Shown: piece after piece, positions 1 to 7,957 of the stretch
How the letters are laid out: the number at the start of each line of letters is the position of its first letter
How positions within the stretch are numbered: the first letter of the stretch is position 1
From: Zygnema cylindricum
Taxonomy: Eukaryota; Streptophyta; Zygnematophyceae; Zygnematales; Zygnemataceae
Length of the DNA stretch: 30,201 bases
NCBI GenBank assembly: GCA_037447655.1
Contig: JBBHKE010000353.1
Span: forward strand, 1 to 30,201
Reading direction: 5' to 3'
Translations under genes and position numbers: made by a program
The notes under the pieces: generated by a model
What the model saw: only the letters and a program-made list of their open reading frames with translations
Database searches by the model: none
Told to the model about the DNA's origin: nothing

Positions 1-100
1 TTTCTCTCTCTCTCTCTCCTGTGAGCATTTTCTCCTCCCTCTCCCTTTCTCTCTCTCTCTCTCTCTCTCCCCCTCTCTCCCCCCTTCCATCTCCCGCCCT
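1..100. repeat. (CT)n microsatellite / pyrimidine tract
   Basis: Almost pure C and T for about 100 bases, with runs of CT dinucleotides broken by CCCC and TTT. It is simple-sequence DNA. In plants such CT tracts are common in 5' leaders and promoters, but nothing here proves that use. Confidence 0.9.
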
Positions 101-1538
101 CTGTGCCCAAAGTTCCGGAAGTGGTCGATCGTCGCCGGATCGTACGGACCACAAAAGCGACTGACTGTACGGACGAAACCTGGAGGATTCTGTACAAAAT
201 TGTGTACGGAACGAGCATACGAAACTGGTCCCTGAAGCGTACGAAGAGCATGACAAGATAACGACAAAACTAGGACTTCTGTTCGGCAATTCGAAACCGG
301 TACGATGGTTGCGATCAATGGAGAGTATAATGTACTTTTTGTCGTATTATTACAAATTTAAAGCGTGTTTTGTTTTTACGTGACCGGGAAATCCGGTTTC
401 GTTTGGTCGTATTGTGGTCGGCCGAAATTTTTAATCGAAATAAGAACTTTTTGAAATTAAAATCGCCTAAAAGTCATTCCATTTTATTTTGCGGAGTATT
501 TAATTCGATCAGGACTCGTGCCCGCTCTGTTTTTTTAGTTCGGTATCCCTTTTTTTCTGGTTTCGTTTTCTTTGTTTTTATCTTAGCGGGACTATTTTGT
601 CGTTTTTTGTCCGGTGAGTTTAGCGGTGATGACGGAAAGCTTCGAAACGAGCAAAGTTACAGTTGGCTGTCAGGTCTATCTATGTACGGATAATGATTAC
701 GCCCGCGTAAAAAAGTACAAGTATCATTTTGTGAGGAGGTGCTATGTACGAATGTACATTTTTCTGTTTTTCAGGGATGTACGAATTCCCTTGAATGACG
801 GAGAGCTTCTAGCTGTCCAGCTGGATTTTGGTCCTTGTGTTTAACTTTTTCGGGTTTATTTTTTCCTTTTTTTTTGTGACAAGAACGGTTTTTTGGACAT
901 TAATGGAGAAGCTTACACGTGGCACTTCATTAGTGCCGGAGGAATCGTCGCGTATACTACAAAATTTTTACCGTCGCGTTTTTGGAAAATAAAATCTTCT
1001 TTACGTAGACTGCAGAAAGCGAATTAGGTTACAAACTTACAATCATGATAACTCACCACATATAGAGTGGAATGACCTCCCTTAGGAGATATGAATGTGC
1101 AATAGGTGCAGATTCTGCGGCTGTTTTAGGGTTCAGGATTCCACGAAGTTCAAACGAAGCGTTTTGCGGGTCATCTCGTGACCGTTTTCAGTTATTTGGA
1201 GACTTTTTTGACGGTCCAGATGTTAGCTTTATGACTAAACAGGCCAAATCGCGGAGCACGCGGCACGCGATGGCTTGAACCAGGGCCGAAGGAGCCTAGC
1301 CCGCTCTGTTTTTCTGTGATTCTTCCTGTGAGCTGGCAATATGTCGCTTATGTCATCAAAAACGGATAGAGCTGTTACGGAACGGATACGTCACATAAAT
1401 GCTGTGAGTATTTAGAGTATATATCTGTAGCTGCAATAGGAACAGTACGCGTGGCAGATACCGTACAAACAGTGTGAATGGCGGACGGCTGCAATTGAGC
1501 ATGGGATAAACCGTTCAGCCTTACGTCATTATTAGCGC
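101..1538. other. Non-coding stretch, no gene recognised
   Basis: Open frames here are short (107 codons or fewer), T-rich and match no family I know. The stretch is rich in GTAC (12 copies in the first 1000 bases by eye count, against about 4 expected for this base composition). A donor-like GGTGAGTT near 610 and a good acceptor-like pyrimidine tract ending in TTTTTCAG near 774 could bound a small intron, but no protein supports this. Confidence 0.5.
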
Positions 1539-1751
1539 TACACCGCCAATCGCTATTAGCGTAGAAGTTTCTTTAGCGTATACGAATTATTAGCGTAGTT
1601 TACGCTAATTGGGAATTTGGAAATTTTTGAAGAAATCGATTACTCTAATTAGGAATTAGGTTTTTTTTTAAATAGTGTGGATAATCCAAAAAGTTAAAAA
1701 AATGAAGTAGAGTTCTTAAATCTAGTTATTAGCCTTGGCAGTGCGGTGTCA
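1539..1751 (+). mobile_element. MITE, TACACCG family A, copy 1
   Basis: Starts TACACCGCCAATCGC and contains several TTAGCGT motifs in its first 90 bases, then an AAATAGTGTGGATAAT block. The first ~150 bases match the copy at 1913-2126 closely. The right end is decayed: a degenerate GCGGTGTCA at 1743-1751 lies at the place expected from the length of copy 2. It has no coding capacity. The TA at the left end suggests TA target duplication, as in Tc1/mariner (Stowaway-like) MITEs; the class is inferred. Confidence 0.7.
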
Positions 1752-1912
1752 CGAATTCTATTTCCAATGGCGCACATTTCTCACTTAAATTTGGATGCCC
1801 GATATTTACGGGCATAGAAAAAATAATGTCTGTACGGAAAATAGAAGTTCGACCTTCAAATGAAACCGGTGGCAGCCAAAATTTCCCGAAGTGACAACAA
1901 GCTACACCGCCA

Positions 1913-2126
1913 ATCGCTATTAGCGTGTACGTTTGATTAGCGCGTATACTATTATTTAGCGTGGTGTACGCTAATTGGGAATTTGGAAATTTTGGAAGAA
2001 ATCGATTACTCTAATTAGGAATTAGGGTTTTTTTTAAATAGTGTGGATAATTCTATTTGAGAATAAAACAAAAAAAAAAGCAGGACGGGATTAGCGTACA
2101 CAACGCTAATATCGATTGGCGGTGTA
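1913..2126 (+). mobile_element. MITE, TACACCG family A, copy 2
   Basis: A 214-bp element with terminal inverted repeats: TACACCGCCAATCGC at the left and GCGATTGGCGGTGTA-like sequence (ATCGATTGGCGGTGTA) at the right. TTAGCG motifs recur inside both ends and an A-rich stretch lies near the right. Both termini begin or end with TA, so a TA target duplication fits. It is non-coding, so it would need a transposase supplied in trans. Confidence 0.8.
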
Positions 2127-2395
2127 CTGTCCTGTTCAGTACAGTATTCTTTAAGGTTATGCGTCCATACGCCAAGTGTAAGGCTGTACTTGCTGCACCA
2201 AAAAAAATCCTGCGGCGTACAAAAAAAAGTACATAAAAGAAGTACACTCTACTTCATTTTGTAACCTAGCATTATAATTCGAATTGTCGTTTTCCCTATT
2301 TTGACCGTCTCGGCGTCATGCCAACAGATCTTCAAACGTCGACAACAAATGGCACCTGAACAACGATTGGAAGACTCCTTCGCACGTGTCACACG
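2127..2395. other. Spacer between MITEs
   Basis: No gene seen. Just right of the MITE there is a small inverted repeat (GTACTGT...AGTACAG, about 2123-2147), and further on several GTAC-containing A-rich runs. Confidence 0.4.
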
Positions 2396-2403
2396 ATTTT
2401 AAC

Positions 2404-2708
2404 CATAGCTCAAAAGTAGGTGAAATTCGGCCCATACAATATGCCTATTGTATGCAAAACATATAATATGGCCTTAAAACCCATATTGTATTCCGACCAA
2501 TTCGGATCAATTAAAAATTCCGGACCAAAAATTGGACCAATTACAACTTTCTGACCAAAACTAAGTTTTTACACCGTCAGATATTTACGATCGGACGGTC
2601 TCTGATCAAAATAGCGATCTAAGAATATCACATGAAAAGCCCATAACACAACTTACGCTAAAGGTGCCGACCAAAGGCCTACTAAAAAACGCCTACTTTT
2701 GAACTATG
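2404..2708 (+). mobile_element. hAT-like MITE, family C, copy 1
   Basis: A 305-bp non-coding element with terminal inverted repeats CATAGCTCAAAAGTAGG (left) and CCTACTTTTGAACTATG (right). It is flanked by ATTTTAAC (2396-2403) and ATTTTCAC (2709-2716), an 8-bp target duplication with one mismatch. An 8-bp duplication is the mark of hAT transposons. A second copy lies inverted at 26827-27120 and shares interior blocks such as the CCCATACAATATGCC / GGCATATTGTATGGG region. Confidence 0.85.
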
Positions 2709-2716
2709 ATTTTCAC

Positions 2717-4114
2717 CGTTTAGCTCAAGGAAAAGTACACCCTTTTGTTTTTTACGAATCGCGTGTATGTACGGAATACAATTGGTCTCGGACCTCCACT
2801 GTCACTTTCAAAACTCTCTCCCCTATTGTTAGAGTGAATCACGACAAATTTGTTACGTGAAAAAACCGTAAAGGAAAATTTTTGGTTCTTGGGCGGAATT
2901 TGGTGACGTGTTGAAAGATAAAACACAAAAAACAAAATCAAGAAGGGTGATTGATGGTGACGTCAATAATGTCATAAATAATTAAATGTAAAATAAGCAT
3001 GACGTAAATATGCATCATAATCACGTAGCGTCTGCAAATGTCACGACTTCAAGTGACGACTTCTGTTTTCAAAAATTGGAACATCCGTAAAACCTGTACG
3101 TAGAGCCTTCACTAAAAGACAAATTCTGCTCGGTAAGGTACGGCTGCATCGATGCATAGTTGCATGCCCAAAATTCTGTTTCAAGCGAGAAGATAAAATA
3201 TTTTTTGCAATGATTGCCGCTTGGCCAGCTCACAGAATTCCGTGTGAATAGGGAAGAATAAAAATCCGTACATTAACGACAGAATTTAAAGAATCTTCTT
3301 GGCACGATTCATAAACCGCGCTAGATTTAGGGTTTTGCGAGTGCTTTCTTAAATTCCGTACGGTTATTACTACATATAACTGCCGTTTTGTAGTTTTCGC
3401 CGCTTGGTCACACGTGTGAAACTGGAAGACGTTGACTTCGATTTTCACAAGGTCCTATAATCGCACAAATCGCGGAAACATGTGCGCTGAATTGAAGGGC
3501 AGAAAGGACAAATCTTCCGGGCAGACGAAAGCAAAATTTTTACACTTAGGTGAGCTGGATTAGGGTACATTATTTGCTGCGGATATCCCGGCGCCAATCA
3601 TTTTTACGTATGCCTAATTCCACCTACCAGAAATGTAGTACTGCCAGGATGTTTGTTTCAGCGAATGAATTTCACGACCGGTTTTCTTTAACGGTTTCTA
3701 TTGATACCGGGTATTATGATCAATACGGCAGATGTATAGCTGCGCTGGCAGTTCAGTTCGCTGAATGTATGCCTTTGTCAATTATAAACCTTATTTCAAG
3801 TACGATGTTTTTTTGTCGGCAGACAGTCAGTCCTACGATTCTCGTAGATGGCTAATAGCGGCAGAATCGGAATCTCTGCCAAAATTTCCCAAGAAATCTA
3901 AAATTGATGTTTTTGTGACGGCCGTCCGATAAAAAACGTGTCCATATCCTACGGCAATAAAGCACACTCGTCGTCCCGTGCTGAATCGTTTGTTTTGAGC
4001 GCACTCAATCGTTTGTCGTTTGTTTCTACTGAACCGACCACTCGTTCGATGAAACAAAATAAAGGCGACTTAATGGATAGGAAAACGGCATAACACGTCC
4101 TGACTTCGAAACAG
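2717..4114. other. Non-coding stretch, no gene recognised
   Basis: Only short open frames (up to 101 codons at 3550-3855), none with a domain or repeat I recognise. GTAC/CGTAC words are frequent. No terminal inverted repeats were found by eye. Confidence 0.4.
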
Positions 4115-4184
4115 TACACCGCGAATCGTAATTAGAGCAATGAAAAAATTAGAGTAAAAAAACCAAAAAATACAATTAGAGTAA
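4115..4184 (+). mobile_element. Partial MITE, TACACCG family B, left end
   Basis: Starts TACACCGCGAATCGTAATTA, followed by three ATTAGAGTAA-like motifs. The same end occurs at 21186 and, inverted, at 21182 and 27237. It runs straight into a Harbinger-like left end at 4185, so the MITE seems to be interrupted there; its right part was not found. Confidence 0.65.
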
Positions 4185-4510
4185 GGGTACGTCCCCATGT
4201 AGGCGATACTTTGGAAAAGTGTTTTGGACTGTAGTGAAGTGTTCCGTACTACTTTGAAAAGCGTCCCTATGTGCAAAAATGAAATCGGAACTTTGGAATG
4301 TGACGGGTGTAGATGTGGGTACAACTTGCGACGGTTGGAAACGACTACGAAACTTACTACGAATGATGACGTACGCGATAACTACGACGGTTGTAAACGT
4401 CTACAATACACGCGGCAATTGGTGATGTCTCAAAAACTAACGACGGATGTACACGTCTACAATGACAAATGGTGTCACAACTCCCGCGACATCACGTGAC
4501 ATCGTAATGT
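4185..4510 (+). mobile_element. Partial Harbinger-like element, family D, left end
   Basis: Begins GGGTACGTCCCCATGTAGG just after TAA (4182-4184), a TWA-type target. It resembles the left ends at 19884 and 28620: the same GGG-GT-CC start, a CCCTATGTG-like subterminal block about 80 bases in, then scattered GACGTCTACAA / TTGTAGAC words. No matching right terminus was found downstream, so the element is truncated or its end has decayed. The end coordinate is approximate. Confidence 0.55.
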
Positions 4511-4547
4511 TGACCGTGACATTGTAGACATCAGACCATGAGTGTTA

Positions 4548-4657
4548 CCGCTGTCACACTCCTACCCTGCTACCACTGTCACACTCCTACCCTGCTACCA
4601 CTGTCACACTCCTACCCTGCTACCGCTGTCAAACTCCTACCCTGCTACCACTGTCCA
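4548..4657. repeat. 25-bp minisatellite, ~4.4 copies
   Basis: Four full tandem units of 25 bp (4548-4572, 4573-4597, 4598-4622, 4623-4647) plus 10 bases of a fifth. Unit core is CTGTCACACTCCTACCCTG; units differ by one or two bases. The unit is not a multiple of three, which argues against the open frames that cross it being real proteins. Confidence 0.95.
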
Positions 4658-6122
4658 GCTGACTCCTCTCCGCCTGCGTATTTTTACAAAACCAAGAAAT
4701 TCTACACTTCGCAATTTCTTCCTTTTCCACACCTGCTTCAAAAATTTAATCTGTTGCGGAGAAAAGGTAATCTGTTGCAGGAAAACTGCCAGGAAACCTT
4801 TTTGGTGAGACGTATTTACGAGTGCTTCATCGCAATTTTTTACAAAAAAAAAAAAAACAACAATTTCAAGAGCTTTGCATTGTGTGAGACATGGAGTGTG
4901 AGGGAGCGTGATGGTGGAAGTGGGAGAGAGTGTTCGGTAGGTGGAGAGCGTACGGTAGAAGGAGAGAAGCTACTCTCTCGCGGATTTCACCTTGATGAAA
5001 TGACTTTGAAAGCGAAAGACCGCTGAAAAAAAAAATCGTACAGGTCGCAAAGCGACATTTTTTATTTTTTTTTTATCGACCTAAAGTTTTTCCACTCGTG
5101 TAGCGCGTGCGTGGACCGTTTTTTATTCGCCGTTTCCGAGGTACTTTTCTTGAAATCAAGTCGCGAGGTGATTTTTGATGAAGTTTTTTGACGGGCTGAA
5201 TTCTCTTGCCCGGGGGTCGAAAAAAGGAAAACGCCAGAATTCGTTAATATGACGACAAACAGGAAGTACACTCAAAGTATCGACTTGCTATGTTTGCTTA
5301 GTCACCTTTTCGGGTTACAGTTGGTTTGTTTCAAAGAAATACGCAACTTTTACCCTACTTCTATATTCGGCAATATTTTGAGGAAGTTCATTTGTACGGT
5401 TTTCCGAGAACTTCCAAAATCTAAAAAGTTGGTGCTCGGAAAGTCGTACATTATTCGAACGTTGGTCTGTTGCGGAAGTGATTTTTTTTCCGGTGGGAAC
5501 CAGCTATCATGGTGGACTTCCATAATTGAAAAATTGGGTTTTTAACTGATGGCCGTACCGTTTCGTACAGGTCCTTACATAATTATTTTTTTCCAAGGAA
5601 AACATCATTATAGAAAAATGTCCAAGGTTGTAGGCGTAAATTCAGACCATCGGTTGCTAATACACTTTTTATCCGAGACGCCACGTCAGTAGCCCTAAAG
5701 TTTGTTAAAAACTTGCACCGGGAGGACAGTTCTCGAAAACAGAACGAGTAAAAATGGGCCGCGTGGAAAAATGAAAAAAAATCCACAATGACCGCGCGCT
5801 TATGTGCGTACACGTCTCAAAGGCCACGTGCCTTGCGCCAGGGTGGCTGCGAATCCACGTAAATTTTCCTGTCACGCTCCCACCATCAAAGTTTGCCGCT
5901 GCCTTTTTGTGGTTGCGTTTTGAAATTTTGGGTAGTACCATTAATGCCCTTTGTACGAGTCATAAATGACGTCTCGTGGTGTAGATATTTCCTCCCGCAA
6001 GAACAAATATTACCTCCGCTCTTACAGATATTGCGTTCAGACTTTGCATTTTAAGATTCTTTCAAGATTTTAAGAATCTAAGTTTAACTTACGTGTTATC
6101 ATCCAGAATGAGCCACGCAAAC
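4658..6122. other. Non-coding stretch, no gene recognised
   Basis: Contains several poly-A or poly-T runs (near 4845, 5026 and 5060) and short open frames without recognisable domains. GTAC words remain frequent. No element ends were identified. Confidence 0.4.
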
Positions 6123-6290
6123 AAAAAGTGGTTTACAAACACGACTTAATGGAAGGCACCCCCTTCAGTAAAATTTTCCGTACAATTACTGAGACGCGTA
6201 ATGGAAGTCCACCCTTAATCGACCCGGTCTGTAGAGTTGGCCGTACGATTTGGCCGTACGATTACAAAAACGTCTGATGGAACTTCACCC
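6123..6290 (+). repeat. Row of three family-E right-hand termini
   Basis: Three degenerate copies of the same terminus lie in the same direction: TAATGGAAGGCACCCCC near 6149, GTAATGGAAGTCCACCCTTA near 6199 and TGATGGAACTTCACCCTTA near 6275. Each resembles the right end of the element at 6294-7046 (GTGATGGAAGGTTACCC). Similarity of the 6170-6213 copy extends about 40 bases inward (TTTCCGTACAATTACTG). They look like remnants of successive or nested insertions; two are followed by TTA. Confidence 0.6.
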
Positions 6291-6293
6291 TTA

Positions 6294-7046
6294 GGGTAAC
6301 CTTCCATCGGGCGAATAGTGGGGTTGTTTACCGGTGAAAGTACCTTTCCGTACTAAGCCGTACTGTTTTTGTTTTTTTTACAAAAGATGTTTACTAAAAA
6401 TTCGTTGAGATTCTCCAAACTTCTTGGTGAAAAATATCACCGTCCGATTTTCAATTTTCGACGCAAACGCCCCTTGTTTCCAGTACCTAGCTAGTCTCCT
6501 CCGACTGTCCTCAGGAGGACAATTTGTGATTACTGGACGCGTGTTTTGGTCCACTTGTAAAGTTAGAGTCGATCCACGACAGACGTGAAGCTATAAACTT
6601 ACATGTGGCAAATGGAGTGTACCGTGTGACATCATAGCCAGCCTGTTCGACGACAAAAAAATCTTGATTTTGGGGTTCATAACCGTGGGTACAGCAATAA
6701 TACATTCACGTACAAATGGTACATTCTTGGACATTTGCAATGGTTTTCGTGGGCGTTGGTACTACAACAAACCTAAGAACGCTTAAATTGTACATTACCG
6801 TGATGCTATTACATATTTTCATTCTACATGTTTTCATCAGCGTCTGCCCGTACACATACGGAGCAACGATTTTGTCCTTTTGAAAATAATGATTATTCTC
6901 GAGCGGCTCAGCAAGACCCTACGTGGTACCAATCGCAATCGAACACCTCATTCACTGGCACGACCTGATGGAAGGGTGCTACAAATATTACTGCCAATAA
7001 ACGTGTTTTCGTACAATTACTGGGAACGCGTGATGGAAGGTTACCC
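6294..7046 (+). mobile_element. Non-autonomous TIR element, family E
   Basis: A 753-bp element bounded by GGGTAACCTTCCATC (left) and GATGGAAGGTTACCC (right), a perfect 15-bp inverted repeat. Flanking triplets are TTA on the left and TAA on the right; these are not identical, so a PIF/Harbinger-type 3-bp duplication is likely but unproven. No open frame of note: frames inside are 64 codons or less. Another left end of this family, with similar interior (GTTGAGATTCTCCAA versus ATTGAGATTCTCCAA), lies at 27304. Confidence 0.75.
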
Positions 7047-7219
7047 TAATTAGCTCTAATTAATGTGATAGAACTGTTGAAAAAAGGTATTTAATAGTCC
7101 ACTGCTATATATTAGTTAGAATGTAAAGAGAGAGAAAGAGAGAACCAAAGGCACGCCATGGCTGCCGCGTCATTCAAAAGAAGGCAGAATGAAATAGAAG
7201 GTATTTTACTATTTGTAGC

Positions 7220-7300
7220 AAAATAGTGCCGCTGGCCGGATTTGAACCGGGGTCTACAGACTACTATTTAAACCTCAGCCTTATCCATTAAGGCACTAGC
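7220..7300 (-). other. Antisense tRNA-like segment (A box, B box, T-run) in LTR
   Basis: Read on the minus strand, TAGTGCCTTAATGGATAAGGC (7279-7299) has the form of a tRNA D-arm/A box (GCC...GGC stem), and GGTTCAAATCC (7239-7249) is a near-perfect B box with a CCGG/CCGG T-stem. A TTTT run follows at 7220-7223, where polymerase III would stop. The acceptor stem is only partly paired and no clear anticodon arm forms, so this is tRNA-derived, not a working tRNA gene. The D-arm looks most like tRNA-Arg. Equivalent segments sit in the LTRs of elements 2 and 3. Confidence 0.7.
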
Positions 7301-7726
7301 GAAAAGATATACGTTTTACATTTCACGCATATTTATCTATTTGTTAAACATTCTAGTTTTCAGCAGACTAACAAAAACACGCATTAATCAATTCATACAT
7401 GGAAGCGAATCGAAGCCGTATAAATACAAATGATCGTACGGCCACAATTGCAGCCGCCATCCACAATAAAATTTCGGCGGCCTTTGGGGATAGTGTCACG
7501 CGACGCCACGTGGCACCATACTATTGGATATCGGAGAAGATGGGAGGAGGAACCATGGCTCCTGTTTTGACAAACGTCACTTTGAAAGCCATGTCGTAAA
7601 ATGGCCGTACAATAAGTACATCGCCTAGTGTACCTTCTTGTACTATATAGTGTTTCTATTGGACTAAGGTTTAGTAGTAGGCAGTCGTAAGTAGGCAGAC
7701 CAAGACTTAGTGAAATTTAGGTACCT

Positions 7727-7851
7727 CTCTCTAAGAGAGCTTGTAACTATAAAGGTCATCTTTGACCAGCCATAACTTACTACTCAAGGGAGCAAATTCA
7801 GTGATTCTTTTTGCGTTTGACTCAGGGGAGTCTTGTCCTCACAAGGGTGAG
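7727..7851 (+). promoter_or_regulatory. Conserved four-hairpin leader, element 1
   Basis: Four short stem-loops: CTCTCTAAGAGAG (7727-7739), GGTCA/TGACC (7754-7767), GACTC/GAGTC with loop AGGG (7819-7832) and CTCAC/GTGAG with loop AAGG (7838-7851). They lie downstream of the TATA boxes, so they should be in the RNA leader before the gag ATG. The same four occur in elements 2 and 3 with paired base changes. Role unknown; packaging, reverse transcription or translation control are possible. Confidence 0.6.
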
Positions 7852-7957
7852 AGTGGTCAAAATATTTGTGTGCCTGGGTGGCGCTTATTCAGCGGGAAAG
7901 TAGAAGGGGAAAATATTATCCTAGAGGCTTTACATAGGCTGCTCATTCTGTGGGTCA

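Noticed and set aside
370-844. Short overlapping open frames in the left region as host genes
   Set aside because: Low complexity (Phe/Leu-rich from T runs), no domain, no typical codon pattern.
4548-4657. CRISPR-like array
   Set aside because: The units are directly tandem with no unique spacers, and the DNA is eukaryotic.
4538-5026. 162-codon open frame over the minisatellite
   Set aside because: Its first part is the translated 25-bp repeat, whose unit is not a multiple of three and which is open in more than one frame. The rest matches no family.
7220-7300. A functional tRNA gene
   Set aside because: The A and B boxes are good, but the acceptor stem is only partly paired and no proper anticodon arm forms. 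It is repeated in both LTRs, so it belongs to the retrotransposon.
7950-7957. GTG at 7950 as the true gag start of element 1
   Set aside because: Elements 2 and 3 start at an ATG equivalent to 7958. The GTG frame only looks open because of the one-base shift after that ATG.
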